Positions 32,670-45,307 are shown, numbered from the stretch's first letter. The stretch: DNA of 64,000 nucleotides from Pleurodeles waltl (GCF_031143425.1 NC_090448.1:335184177-335248176), one strand, 5' to 3'. A program made the numbers and translations. The notes: generated by a model from the sequence alone, not told the origin.

Positions 32670-33650
32670 TTAAAAAAGGAACCGTAGCAACCCTGCTAAC
32701 TACAGGCCAATTTCCAGGCCACTCTTATGGTCCACCTGGAGAGCACAGGGAATCCCTGGGAAATTAATATCTATCCTACAAAACTTTTAGCCAGCGTTCC
32801 CTATGGCAGGAAAGGCGAGTGCATTCCTGAGATTAACATAAAGCAAGGAGTGGAACAGGGCTGGGTGCTTGCCCCCCTGCTCTTTTACCTTTTTCTAAAC
32901 AATGCGGGCAAACCAGTCCTGAACCTGGAACTCGATGTCGCCAAAATAGGAGGATTCCCCTGCTACTTTTTCGTAATGCTGAGGTAATCATGTCTCAGAC
33001 AGAACTATTGCTGAACCTCCTTCTCCTTGGGTTCGAGAGATATTGCACCAGCAAAAAATCAATTATTAACATCAATAAAATGAAATCCATGATATTAAGA
33101 CTGACAAGAAAAATAAAATCACCATTTAAAATCTAGCAGTGAATGTGGAAAGAGTTAAAGACTTCAATTACCTGGCTATAAGATTCACATCAAACTGTCT
33201 TGGGTAGGACAATCATCCGCAAACAAGCCTGTAATGAGTCACAGTACAGGCACAATTATTTGTTTCAGCAGTAACTTCACTGGAAGATCCCCTGAGTCAG
33301 CTATTAATGCATATAAAGCTAAGGCGATGTTGGTCGGGTCGTGTGGAGCTGAATTATGAGGCAACAGAAAAACAAAGAATATGCAAGTAGTGAAGGACAA
33401 ATTCCTGCGGATGATGCTACAGTTTGGCCCCAGCACTCAGATGGTGGCTCTCAAGGCAGAACTGGGACTCTTGGGCATAGAATTGTTTATTTCCATCAAG
33501 CCCATCCTTTACGGGGTCAGGATGTGTACCAACAAGCAACTGACACACTACAAAGACGTCCTTTTGAACTTCTTTGCGAAACAAAGCCCAAAAAAGCTTC
33601 CCTGGCTGGACCACATCACCACAACTCTAAAAACATAGGATGTGCCGACT
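32670..33650 (+). pseudogene. LINE RT fragment (clade not resolved)
   Basis: Plus-strand non-LTR RT remains: NPANYRPIS (about 32688-32714), YGRKGECIPEINIKQGVEQG and VLAPLLFYLFLN (32800-32900), then after a shift YCTSKKSIININKMKSMILR (33040-33100) and VERVKDFNYLAI. The C-terminal part (33381-33638) has FLRMMLQFGPSTQMVALKAE and LGLLGIELFISIKPILYGVR, typical of the region after the RT. The FADD/YADD box falls in a damaged stretch near 32970. The family differs from the L1-type fragments in this window; L2/CR1-like or another clade is possible. Confidence 0.7.
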
Positions 33651-33789
33651 TTTGAGACAATCCTAACACAATGACTAGACACAACTAAAACATCATAAAA
33701 AAGCTTTATGGACCTCTATCGAGGCTCAGAGTAAACTGGAGCAAATCTTTTCTATTTCCAATACACGATTCGGAACGCCCGAGAGAACA

Positions 33790-34905
33790 TAGGTCCCCTG
33801 ATGTGGGAGCCTACCGCCTTTCCGTACTTGGGAGTCCGCATATTTCATACACTGGAAGACATGCTGGAAGGGAATATAGGCAGAAGGATTGGATCCCTTA
33901 GGGTCAGCATTACTTTTTGGGTGATGCTCCCACTGTCGGTTGTGGGCAGAGTGGCCTTATTAAAGATTATATCGCTACCCGATGCTCTACCTCTTCACAA
34001 CACTCCCAATATGGATACCTGCTTCCTACTTTCGAGGTATTGACAAGATCATTTTAGGCTTTACATGGGGTCAGAGCAGGCGTAGATTTGCATTAGCTAC
34101 CATGGAGCACTCAGTGATAGAGGTGGGGTTAGTGGTCTAGTGGCAGCGCAACAGATAGAGAAGTGTTGCCGCTCACCGAGAGGCGTCTCAGCTGACCCAA
34201 GCCCTGTTAGGCCTACCTCTGTCGAATGCTGAGGATACCATGGAGTTCAGAATAATACGATGGTGTTAGACCTGCAGCCTCAAAAAGGCACAAATACGGG
34301 TTCCTTACTCGCCGGACATACCCCTCCGATATTTTGAGGAATTGCCTCATGGGGGGACCTGACAGGGACTAGCAGCCTAGCAAGATGCTGGGATAACTAC
34401 AGTAGGTGCCCTCTTTGAGACGGGAGAGATCCTTACCTTTGACCAATTACGCTTAAGATATGATATACCCGAGGGGCACTTCCTGTTTCACAGCACGGCA
34501 ATAGCAGCTGTTCGTAAGCATTGGAAATCCAGGCCGGATGAACCACCGAAAGTTGCTCACCGTCAATATGTACTCACAGCAGCGGGCACATACAGGGCAG
34601 TTACTTGCCTTTACAGGCGATACCTAGGGGACCTACAGACACAGCTACTAGTCCTGGAGGATAAATGGGAGGTGGTGAAGGGGTGGCAATAAATGAGAGG
34701 GATTGGGAGACTATCCTATATAATACAGCCAAGGCGACTCGAAATGCCAGATTTAAGCTCTTTAATTTCTATGATTTACACAGGGCGTATTTTACCCTCG
34801 GGAGACTCAACAGATATTTTCCACAAACAGAACATGCATGTGCGCACTGCAGGGAAGTGGGAGCGGACAACACTCATCAAGCAGAACTGTGACAGGGAAT
34901 ATCAG
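33790..34905 (+). pseudogene. L1-type LINE ORF2 C-terminal fragment
   Basis: Plus-strand C-terminal half of an L1-type ORF2, starting in the post-RT region (FPYLGVRIFHTLEDML, SVVGRVALLKIISLPDALP) and ending with a Cys/His motif CAHCREVGADNTHQAEL near 34838-34890. Many stops between 34050 and 34660. It abuts the previous LINE fragment in the same orientation, but the two belong to different families. Confidence 0.75.
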
Positions 34906-35274
34906 TTATCAGTTCAATGGTGAGAATGGCACTCTTGCTGCTTTAGATGACCAACTACCTCAAGTGCAAGAGTGTAGTGACCCAGTTTTATCTGGATTTC
35001 TGCAGTCTTGTCAATTTTGGGGCATCAAGGAAAGATTCATAATTAAGTAGCTAGAGTTTACTTAGATCTAGGGAAACACGCCAAACTGTTGGCAGGTGGT
35101 GGCACTCCCCAAAAAACTGAATGATTTCCTGTCCCCAAGCTTGTTTCTGGACTCTCCTTTCTGAAAAAGGAAAACAACCCACCAAACATGAAGTGCAGGA
35201 TGTCTATATTTTATCACCTTAGAAACTAATATTTGTCTTCCCCAAGCTTAGAACAATTCTGCCAACCAGTAAGT
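34906..35274. other. Unassigned non-coding
   Basis: No motif or repeat boundary recognised. Confidence 0.35.
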
Positions 35275-36860
35275 AGAGCATCACCAGGAACCACCACAAC
35301 TAAAGACATTGAAGTAGGAGAAAGAAGCCACACTGCTATAAGGTAGTGCTCCTTATATCATCTTATACATTTAAGTGATCTAAAAAATGTTGAAGGTTGC
35401 TGGTGTTTTTTCCTCTGGAAAACAAACGTGCTGATGGAATATACCAAACAAGACGTTACAGTGTCATTTTGATTTCAACCCAAAACCAATCAAATGCAAA
35501 CAGTGTTTTTACTCAAGTTAGGATTCTGAGTTTATCAAAATCAGGCCCTGATTTAGGAGGGCCTAGCACCATATATCGCCACATTAGCATACTTTTTTTT
35601 CCGCTAATGTGGCGGTGTTATGGCAAAAATGCCACACCATATTTGCGAAGTGGCGCAATGCATGCATTACACCACTTTGTAACCCCTTGCTCAACATTAT
35701 GCCTGCACCGGGCATAATGTATGTAAGGAGGCGTTCCCCCATTAGGAGGCCTGCAAAAATGGTGCAATGAAATCTAAAAGATTTCTTTGCGTCATTTCTA
35801 GCGGCATTTTTAACTCTTGCACATAGCAGGTGTTCAAAGGAGGCACTCCATTGTTTTCAATGGGCCTCAATACGCTTTTCAGGATTAGCGTCAACATTTT
35901 TGGTGCTAATCCTGCAAAGTGCCAAACTAGCATAAAAAATGTTGAGGCTAGTTCCCTTACTACCACCATGGTGCACCGTATGTTTAACACAGCACACACA
36001 CGGTGGCTCTAAGGGGCACAAGAAAAGTGGAGCTGCTTTGGATGCAACGCCACTTTTCTTAAATATGCCTTTTATTGCCTAGACCCACCATCTATCATTC
36101 TGTAAATCTTTCCAGGAATTATCTGGAGGAACCTATGTGGGAAAGCAGGTTAGAAGGTGTAAAACACATGAATTTACTTTCAGGTAAGACTGCGACTGTA
36201 CATTATTCTCCACTCTAACCTTGAAAACCCAGAATAGCTTGCAAAAACTGCTGAAGTATATTGTGTCAAGGGAGGACGCTACATACAAGTATTTGTCACA
36301 GTAGGCTAATAAAATAATAGATCGCCACGTAATCCATCATCCGACGAACTCATGTTACTCCTTTCCAAGTGTGTGGCCATGCGGCCAACCAGTGACTGGA
36401 GTAACACCAGGAACCTTCACAACTAAGACATTGTATCAGTGGGAAGATGCAACATGGCTATAAGTTAGTACTCCATAAACCACCTTATAAATTTTAGTGG
36501 TCTACAAAGTGTTGAAGATTGCTAGTATTTTCCTTTCTGTTGAAAATCAACAGTACAGATTGAATTCACCATCTAAGCCGTTAACAGGGTCATTTTGAGT
36601 TCAGCACATAATCAAGAATCGAGTCCAAACGATCTTTTCACTCAATGTAGGACTAGGAGTTCACCAAAATGAGTGCTTAGACCCAAAGTGTATCCACGTT
36701 TAAGTCCTTCCAAGTATTTTTCTGGATAAATATATGGGAGAACCCAAGACAGAAGGGGGGCACCCACACAGTTGTACCTTCATTTGAAAGTGCAGCTGTG
36801 TTGTTCTCTATTCTAACCTTGAAATCCCGGAATTGTGTGCAGAAACTGACTATGTGATAT
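35275..36860. repeat. Direct duplication of a roughly 0.5-kb unit
   Basis: Copy 1 (35275-35543 plus about 36071-36265) and copy 2 (about 36395-36860) share ordered landmarks: AGTAACACCAGGAACC or GCATCACCAGGAACC, ACAACTAA.GACATTG, GCTATAAG.TAGT.CTCC, GTTGAAG.TTGCT, TAGACCCA, CTGG...AA, and CTAACCTTGAAA.CCC. Identity is about 75-80 percent by eye. Copy 1 is split by a MITE; copy 2 is the empty version. Confidence 0.75.
35544..36070. mobile_element. MITE-like insertion inside duplicated unit
   Basis: The segment from GGCCCTGATTTAGGAGG to ...CTTAAATATGCC is absent from the paired copy at 36395-36860, where CACCAAAATGAG runs directly to TGCTTAGACCC. Ends are weakly inverted (GGCC..GATTTA against GGCATATTTA). 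It contains internal palindromes such as AATCTAAAAGATTT and no coding sequence. It appears related in style to the other GGGCATATTTA elements here. Confidence 0.65.
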
Positions 36861-37631
36861 GAAAGAGGTCATGAGGTTGATGTTGTGTTTAAGGAAGATT
36901 GTGTCGCAGGAGGGTGGTAAATCGGGTAAATAAAGATGTTTCTTTTGTGAGGGTGTTTCTGTTTATTGAATTCTCTTCTACACTCATACAATATATATTT
37001 ATCACAATAGATTGTTAAAATAATAGCACATCTATCTGCTACAGTAAGTACATTTTAACTGTGATAAGTTTCTAAACATTGAGTATGAGCAATGCATTTA
37101 TGATATCATGTGGGAACCAATATTGGAAACATGCCCGTTAAGCAGTCTATGATTTGCCTATTTAGGGCCCTCAAGTTTTAATGTTGATTTCTTTAACTGG
37201 AAAATGGCACCATAATTCTACTCAGAGAAATCCTCATTAAAGAGCAAGCAATTGATACAATATTTGAATGCCAATAAACCACAATATAAATGTACATAGA
37301 GATTTATCACAGGATCACACAGGATAAAGGTACTATTGAACAGTTGTATGTCAGAGTATCAAAGTAAAAAAAAACAACCTACAAGAAAATGGATGCATAA
37401 TATCTGCTACCACTGTATCATGAAGGTAAGTATATGTAGGTAAGTGTTGATTTACTATTCCTAACTCCACATCTATGTACCTTGACAATATATGTATAGT
37501 TCAGGTAATAAGATTTGAAGGTAAAAATAGTAAACCTATACCTATCTGTATCTACTTGCCGTATAGCTGTAGTCTACATTCTGCCGTCGTTATTCTCATA
37601 ACTTGATATTATCACCTCAATAAAATAGTAA
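36861..37631. other. Unassigned AT-rich flank of the provirus
   Basis: No gene or repeat end recognised; this is the sequence adjoining the provirus 3' LTR. Confidence 0.4.
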
Positions 37632-38586
37632 TGTCATGTAGGTTCTCATTATCCTAATGAGACTACTGGATTTGGGTAACAGAATCACCTGAATTGTGGG
37701 TACTGAGTACAATTCCACACCATGTGATGCCTGTCGGCCTAATCTGGGTTTTCCAGATAACTAACAGTGCCTCATCCCCACCCGAGAGCCGGGATGATTG
37801 TGGCAACTGGGCGCATAACAGAGAAGACTCCTCAGGGGAATCGTGGTCGATCAGATCTCATCCCTTCCTCTCAGTTACATTAGTCTCGCAAAGACAAACA
37901 GAAGCAGAGTATAGTTCAATAAGTTTTATTGATGTAACTGCATCTTAGGTAAAATTGCATGTATTGCAATAACTAGGATGACAAAACACAAGAGAAGCAA
38001 AATTGTGACAAGGAGAGTGAAACACAAAAACAGTCCCACCATACATATAGCCTACCTAAATTATGTTAGAGCACAGCGTGATAAGCCCTAAGCCGCCCTT
38101 CAGATTTCCCCCTTGGGAAGACCTCATCCCCCATACCTGAGCAAGGAAGCCTGTTGTCTAGAATGACAGGAATTCGGCAATCTAAGCAAGCAGCTGTAGC
38201 AAAGACATTCAGCAATCAGCATACAGTTGTGGTCATCTGGCTGGAATCTCCCTCTAATGTGTATGGGACAGAGAAGGGGTTTTATAATAAAGCAACAGAT
38301 GTTCTACCAAAAGGTCCCCACATAAGGATATGTATGTTTCTGTAAATGTCGGAGACACAGTGTACGACTTTTGCTGCCAACCCTATCTGACTGCAGCCTT
38401 GAGGAAAGCACAAAGTGAAATGAATGCAGTGCTAAGAACGTGATGCTTTCCTAGGCGAAAGAATAACTAGATGGAGAAAACAAAACAACACCGCAAATGT
38501 GGCTAATGCTAGAAAAATAAAGCGATGCTAAATAGAATGTAACAAAATAACGTGCCTAAAACATGGTTAAAATAGCTATAAAAACA
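37632..38586 (-). repeat. Provirus 3' LTR
   Basis: About 955 bp with TG/CA ends on the minus strand. It aligns with 55513-56448 (shared TGGATTTGGG, CACCTGAATTGTGGGTACT, GATGATTGTG, AAACACAAGAGAAGCAAAATT). A minus-strand AATAAA lies at 37930-37925. Relative to the other LTR it carries about 100 bp extra near 38165-38290 and lacks the short AT repeat near 55945, so the pair has drifted considerably. Confidence 0.85.
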
Positions 38587-38600
38587 CCCTCCCCTTGCCG
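38587..38600 (-). other. Polypurine tract of the provirus
   Basis: On the minus strand GGCAAGGGGAGGG directly precedes the TG that starts the 3' LTR, the expected position for the plus-strand primer tract. Confidence 0.75.
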
Positions 38601-38886
38601 GTTCAAAGGTGGTTCAAAGCCTAAAATAAAATATGAAAGCTACTAAAACCTATTCATAAAACATATAAATATGAATGTCAATAAAGAAAAGTTAAAAGAC
38701 AAGTGAACATGGGTCATTTTTAAAATTGCCAATTACATCCAGGACAATTGTGGCCAGGAAACGTTTCACTTCGGCAGGTCATAAAATAGTCAAATTGTTT
38801 CCAAGGGAAACCATAGAGGACTCATGTTCCAAAGCATGAACTCCAGCTGAGGCAGCAGCATTCTGTGTTGTGCCCAGTGTTGAGTT
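38601..38886 (-). pseudogene. Provirus region between env and 3' LTR, distal part
   Basis: On the minus strand an open segment rich in Ala/Ser/Asn (reading ...TLGTTQNAAASAG...) continues from 46354 across the L1 insertion and ends near 38770. It could be the end of env, or an extra 3' open frame such as complex retroviruses carry. I do not recognise a domain. Confidence 0.4.
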
Positions 38887-38902
38887 AAGAGCTGCATTAT
38901 CC
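38887..38902. repeat. L1 target-site duplication, left copy
   Basis: AAGAGCTGCATTATCC, identical to 46338-46353 at the other end of the L1. Confidence 0.95.
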
Positions 38903-38922
38903 GGGGGCATGGCTTCAGGCGT

Positions 38923-38933
38923 CAAGATGGCGG
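38923..38933 (+). promoter_or_regulatory. YY1-like site at the L1 5' end
   Basis: CAAGATGGCGG starts 20 bases into the element. The mammalian L1 promoter carries a YY1 site (CAAGATGGC core) at about the same distance from its first base, where it positions transcription initiation. The GC- and CpG-rich sequence that follows to about 40250 fits an internal promoter. Function is inferred from sequence and position only. Confidence 0.55.
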
Positions 38934-40257
38934 TCGCACTCTAAGAGTGCTCCGGACCCCTCCGTCATCTGCCCGCAGCAGCCTTTACCATCCTATGCCA
39001 ACACTCACCCCAGGATGTCCCTGTGAGATCCCCTGTCCAGCCGAAAACACGACGATCCCGTCGAGTGAGATCCTCCGGGGCCTTCGTACCTGTGACTGAC
39101 CGGGCCCGGCTCGGCTGGAACATGGCAGCCGGGAGCTGCAGCCGGCCGTGGTGCCCTTGACCGGTACGGCGTCTCCACCCGAACTGGTCGAGCTGGCCGA
39201 GAGGTGAGGGGGCCGGCCCAGGGGCCCGCTGGCCTGGCCTAGTGGAAGGTGACCTAAGCGACCCCCCCGGTGGTCGGGGGCGGCGGAGCCCCGGGGGGAC
39301 GCGGCATCGACAACCGCGGGCCGATCCTTTGGGCCTGGGAGCTAGCCTGGACCTTGGCCACCTGGCGGGCGGCACGGGCGGCTTGCTGGAGTTTGTGGGC
39401 TGGTCCCGGGTCCCGGGGCGGAGGCCGCAGGTCCTCCCCGGTGAGCGCCGTTTGGGCAGACGGGCCGACCGGAGGCGGCGCGCTGGGATGGGCGGCCGCG
39501 CTCGGCATTGGCGGGTGCTTCATCGCGGGCCAGTGAGGCGGCGGAGGTGCTGGCCCAGACGGCTGTGGAACCGGGTGAGTCCGGGCCCCAACGGGCGCGG
39601 AAACCGAGGGGCCGTGGGGAGTCCTGTTCCCCCCATCTACTCAAAAAGCCAGCGGATGTTTGGCCCGAGGAGGGGAGCAGGGAAACAAACAAGCCACTTG
39701 TGGCCCCTCGGGACCGGAGGTTTTGCTGGGCCCTGGAGGATCTGAGAAGGGACCAGGGGCCCTGAAACAATCAACAAGTCCTGCGTTCTTGGACCCACCT
39801 GCTCGGAGCCGGGCCACGTACGGCACTGATGGGGCGTGCCCTGCCCCCCCCTGGAATCCCCTCCCCAAGAAGACAATGAAATAACCACAACGGTATTACA
39901 GATTGGGAGCCCCCCGCGAGGCCGGCCGGCAGTGGTTGACTGAAGTCAAGTGAATCAGAGACGTACCGGCTGCCACCTGGGGTTGCGGGACTTACCCGAG
40001 AACTTGCGGTTTCATACTAAGGAGCCGCCCTGGAGTTCAGTGGAGCATCTTCGTGAGTGGAGCATTCCTACAGGGTCTGGCGGCCCAGCGATCTTCGACA
40101 GGGAATGCCCAGGTGATCCGGGGGTCCCCCTCCGGAAACCCCCCTTCAGATACATAGTGATCGCCGAGGGGGAGCTGCGTGGTCGAGGGCGTGGTCGTGG
40201 TCGAGGGCCCTGGTGTGACTTGCGTGAAACACCGGGAGGCCCCTGCCTTCGTGTCAC

Positions 40258-41160
40258 CATGGGCAAAGACAAATCCACCAGGCAGCCCCCAGCCTCCCAG
40301 CAGAGGATCGACCAGTTTACCGCACTGACGGCCTCTCGGAGTGAGGGGGACTTGGCATCGGGGGGTCCTCCCCGGATGGGGTGCTTGCGATCCTTCAGGC
40401 TATTCAGTCATCTCAACTAGCCGTAGAAACCAAGATCGGGGAGGTGCGCGAGGACATGGGCCTCATAAGACAAGATCTCAGAAATGCGGTGGGCCGAATC
40501 ACGGAGGTTGAGAGTCGTGTATCTCAAACAGAAGACGACCTAGCGGACCTTAGGACCAAAGTGGCCCAGCTACAAACTCGGATGGGCGAGTTGCACCGCA
40601 GCGTCGAAGATGTGGAAAACCTCTAAAGACGTAACAATCTGCGCCTTGTTGGGTTCCCGGAAGGAGCGGAAGAAAACAAAGCCTCTGAATTCCTGGAACA
40701 ATGGATCAAGTCCTGGATGCCAGAACAATCCCCCTCACCCTGGTTTACTATTGAACGAGCACATAGGGCCCTGGCCACGCGACCCCCTCCGGGTGGACCT
40801 AAAAGACCGATGATTGTACTCTTCTTGAACTTTAAAGACCGCAACAACATCATTAAGGAAGCCAGGCGCTGCACCGACCTCCACTGGAACAACCACAAAA
40901 TTCTGATATTTCCAGACTACACCAGAGAGGTTCAAACACGACGTCGATCGTATGAGCACGTCAAACAAAAACTCAGAGCGATGCAACTCTCATACATGCT
41001 CCTCTTCCCCGCGCGCCTATAAGTCCTAATGGGTGAGAAAGCCTACTTTTTCGAGATGCCGGAGGAGGCATGGGACTGGCTGACAGAGGAGGGGGTCAGG
41101 TCTCGGATGAGGCTTTGCACCCCGAACAGACACTCGGAGAGGACGAAGGCGCACTAGGTC
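40258..41160 (+). pseudogene. L1 ORF1 (RNA-binding protein), broken
   Basis: ORF1p forms trimers and binds L1 RNA. The ATG at 40258 gives MGKDKSTRQPPASQQRIDQF. A one-base shift near 40380 moves to the frame carrying the coiled coil (IGEVREDMGLIRQDLR to ELHRSVEDVENL). A TAA at 40624-40626 follows, then the RRM-like segment NNLRLVGFPEGAEENKASEF and the C-terminal domain (FTIERAHRAL, IVLFLNFKDRNNIIKEAR, IFPDYTREVQTRRRSY). A further stop at 41020-41022 precedes FEMPEEAWDWL. The domain order is that of vertebrate L1 ORF1. Confidence 0.85.
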
Positions 41161-41739
41161 TTGACGTGGGAGGCAGAGGGACCCCGACGGCCCACAGGAC
41201 GGGGCCAAGACGCAGAGTCCCGACCCCCGAGCGGACCAAGATCCTGTAGATATCTCGAAGATCCGAGATTCGGAGTATGTGATGGAAGGAGATCGCCTGA
41301 GTCAAACCCCTACACTCGGCTGACTGCGGGGATACGGTTCCTCTCTGATGCACCCCGGAGATGACTGACACAGCGGGTGCGGCCACGTTGGGTCCTGGGC
41401 GGGGGCCGTCGCCCAGGGCTCTTGGCCTACTGTTTACTATCAATGGACAGTGGCTGCTTCTTACTGATTGCAGAAGATCCGCCTGAATGGAGGGGTCCAC
41501 CACTCCACATCAATGGCAGTCTGTCTGGCTGTGTTATTTTGTTTGGGTTTTTGGGCGACAGATGCTTCCAGGGTAGAAGTATGGGGTGGGGGGCAGTTGG
41601 GGGTGGGAAGTTCACCAAGAAGTTAAGTAATCTTGTTTCCACAGAGTTTATTTATGGTTCTTTTATGTTATTCCTTTGTTTGAGACTGGGCTCTATGATG
41701 GGCCTTCAATACTCTACCACACCGCAGTGCTCCACACAT

Positions 41740-44700
41740 CCACCACACTGACACAAGTCCTTTCATGGAACGTGAATGGACTCCTGGACAAAATTAAGGG
41801 ATCCGCAGTGTTCAATATGCTTAGCAGATATCCCCCCTCAGTAGCTTTCTTACAAGAGACCCACCTGCTTGGCACCAAATGCTAGCACGAGGAGGGTATG
41901 ATAGGGTTTACCAATCGGGATTTTCAAGGGGCTCCAGGGGATCGGCTATCCTGCTTCTTCGCTCACTACCCATGGTGGTTACCGCCACCCAGTCTGATCC
42001 ACAGAGACGATTCGTAGACGTGACCGGTTCAGTCCACGGGGTGCCGATTAATCTTGTAAGTGTGTACGCTCCCCCAGCAGCCTTTGATAACTTCTTACTC
42101 TCGCTTTGCGGGGCTTTGTCAGGACTCCCCCAGGGGACAACCCTAATAGGTGGGGACTTCATCTCCGTCCTAGACCCCAGGCTAGACGTATCTGGTTCCG
42201 TATCTGCCAGCCGCTCTTCCTGTGCAGTGAGATTGTGTGGATGGGCTGAGAGTCTCGGCTTGTGTGAGGTTTGGAGAATCGGGCACCTCAGGTTGAGACA
42301 ATACACATACACCTCGGCAGCACACCAAACGCACGCCAGAATAGACCTTATGTTTATGCCGGCGTTAGACGTTGCTGGGGTTACCGGGGCTGAGATATTA
42401 CCGCATGGGGTCTCTGCTCACGCTCCACTACAAATTCGAATGGGAGGTGCGGACTCAGCACAGCGCCCGATATGGTGCCTGAACGCATGGCACCTGCAGG
42501 ACAGTGAGTACATCCAGGCGGTGCGAGACCATCTTACTCAATACTTTGAGCAAAACGTGGGGTCTGTACAATCTCCAGGCACGGTATGGGCTGCTTGCAA
42601 GGCAACATTACGGGGCCATGGCAAGCATCTTCTCCGCATACGGGAACACGCACGCAACTCGCAGGTGTCAGAACTTGAAGCTAGGGCGCTGCGGCTTGAG
42701 CGCCGTCATGCAACCTCCTCCTCGGCCTCCACCCTGAGACAACTCATCACGGTTAGGGAAGAGATTAGACACTTATTGCTGGAAACTGTGAAGCATCTCT
42801 GGCGAGCTTCAGCAGCCTGTGTGTATGGCTGGGGTGATAAACATGGGAAGCTCCTACATTGGCTGTCCACTCGACCGCTGGCAAATAGAATTATTGCTGA
42901 AATAACTGACGCGTCAGGAACTCTGATTACGACACCGGGTGATATTGCAAAGTGCTTTGCCTCCTACTACGCCCGTCTCTATACGGAGCGCCCCCGGCCA
43001 ACAGCCGAGAGGGAGTCCCCTCTCCTGGATGATATTACCCTCCCCGGGATTTCACAGGCGACCAGGGAGAACCTAGATGAGACCTTAAGCCTCGAAGAGA
43101 TCAAGGAGGCGATAGCCAAATTGGCATCAGGCAAAACACCCGCCCGGATGAGTTCCCGGCAGAATTGTGTGATAGATGCAGGGATATCTTGGGCCCTCAC
43201 TTGCTAAGTATGTGCGAGGAAGCCCAAAAAGCTGGTTGCTTCCCTTCTGGGATTGACCAAGCTACAATAGTGGTGATCCCGAAGACACAACATCCGTCGC
43301 GGCACTGCTCGGAACCGTCCCATCTCTCTTTTAAACACTGAAATCAAAGTGCTCTCTACAATTCTTGCCACCAGGCTGAAGCAGGTGCTCCCCTCACTGA
43401 TACACCCTGACCAGTGCGGATTTATGCCCACGTGAAGTACAAGACACTGCATAAGGCACCTGCACGTGGCATTGGCCCACCGGGAGGACTTGGCCCAGTC
43501 CTCCTTAGCTCTCCTCTTGCTGGACTTCGAGAAGGCCTTTGATACCATGGATTGGTCCTACCTGGAACGAGTCCTGCAAAGTAATGGATTTGGGCCCAAG
43601 GTCCGTGGCCTCGTGAAGCTCCTTTACTCTAATCCGACCACCCGAGTCTTAGTAAATGGGGTGATCTCAGATCAGTTCCCCATCTGCCGGGGCACTCGTC
43701 AGGGGTGCCCGCTGTCCCCATTGCTCTTCGCAGTTGCATTAGAGCCCTTTGCGAAACTGCTGAGAGAGGACCCCTTGGTTGAGGGATGGTTATGGCCCGC
43801 CGGGCCAGAGGACTGCGTGGCCCTTTATGCTGACGATGTGCTCATTTATCTCTCTAACCCCGCCAGGAGTGGTTCCCGAATTTTGCAACTCCCGAGGCCT
43901 CAGGCTTGAGGCTGAACCCCAACGAAACTCTGCTGGTCTCCCTGTATCCCTCTAGAGAATGCATTGAGTGGCAGCAAAATATTCTGATTAGACGCAACAG
44001 TTTTAAGTATCTGGGCGTGCAAGTGTCCTTATTACCGGAACTGGCATGGGCGCTCAACGTCGCCCCGCTCACCCGGCACATTAAAGATGACCTCCAACAT
44101 TGGCGGGCCCTGCCCCTCAACCTGCTTGGTAGAATAGCACTCTACAAGATGATGATCCTCCCCAGGCTCCTTTATTTACTACCAAACTTCCTATACCCAA
44201 TTCCTCGGAGATGGTTCAAAGAGATGGACACAGTGGCACTTCACTTTCTCTGGGGCAATGCCCGCCCAAGGCTGGCCCTCACCACCTGCCAGAGAGACGT
44301 CTACGATGGAGGCCTGGGAATGTCTAATATGTACTACTATCACCTTGCTATGCACCTACTGGTGATTAATGACTGGTTGGGGGGAGGTTGGTCAGACCCA
44401 GCTTACCGGCTGGAGCTCCAAACAATGGGCTTCCCTCAGATCCTCGACACACTATACGGCTGTCCAATTCCCCGAGCAATGCCCGAGGTAACTAGGGTGG
44501 TCTTAATGGGGTGGCATGAGGCCCAGAAGGAGTCGGGTTGGTGGAACCGTCTCACTCAACAGACCCCACTATGGCGGGGAAGATTACTGGCGGAGACGTC
44601 AGCATTGGAGGGATTTCGGAATTGGGACAACATAGGAATTTCCCTGCTCTGGGACGTCTGGGGAGAGTCACATATGCGATCCTTTGAGAAGCTTCAGCGA

Positions 44701-45307
44701 CTCTTCTCTCTGAACAAAACTAAATTTCACAGATACCTACAACTCCGCCATGCACTACTGGTGCATGTCCAGATGGGTGAGACTATACCTGAATACAGTC
44801 CCATGGAGGCGAGGGTGCTGATGGGGAGCCCGGGCAGGGGGGGTCTCACAGATATACTGCTCTCTAATAGCCAGTACGTCTCAACCTCTTGATGGTCCCC
44901 GCCGGAGATGGGAGGACTGGGTGGGCCACATAGAGGAGGAGGATTGGAGGGAAGCGCTAATGGCCCCACAGACCCTAACCATGGCGACCTGATTCCGACT
45001 ACTACAGTCCCTCTATCTCTACACAGCTTATCTCACGCCTGTTAGATTACACAGAGTGGGCCTCCGGCCCCGGGCTGACTGTCCCCGCTGCTCGGGCCCG
45101 GACGCCGACTTCATTCATATGGTATGATCCTGTCCATCCATAGCAACTTACTGGAGGGCGGTGTTGAGGGAGATCTTGGGGATCCTGGGAGGTGAGGTTG
45201 AAATGGCTCCGGTGCCACTTTTGTTGGGGGCCATGGGGGAGACGGGACTGAGGAGAGCTGATCGGACCTTCTTGGGAATGGCATGCCTGGTGGCTAAAAG
45301 AGACATA
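41740..45307 (+). pseudogene. L1 ORF2 (endonuclease and reverse transcriptase), broken
   Basis: ORF2p nicks target DNA and reverse-transcribes L1 RNA. The APE-type endonuclease starts with VLSWNVNGLLDK (near 41760) and FLQETHLLG; a shift near 41880 leads to the long frame 41879-43207. GGDFN reads GGDFI (ATC at 42161-42163) and the SDH box reads SAH (GCT at 42416-42418), so nuclease residues are lost. RT pieces: [10 protein letters not shown] near 43262; LLDFEKAFDTMDWSYL; CRGTRQGCPLSPLLFAVALE; and intact YADD near 43827-43838. A shift near 43880 leads to the C-terminal frame 43906-44892 and, after a stop, the motif CPRCSGPDADFIH near 45078. A MITE interrupts it at 45308. Confidence 0.9.

Noticed and set aside
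32682..34905. One continuous LINE spanning both fragments
   Set aside because: The first fragment's post-RT region (to about 33650) and the second (from 33790) both represent C-terminal sequence with different motifs, so they are two families side by side.
39242..39770. Several open frames of 140-167 aa in the GC-rich L1 5' UTR
   Set aside because: CpG-rich sequence lacks stops on both strands; position and the ORF1 start at 40258 mark this as untranslated promoter sequence.
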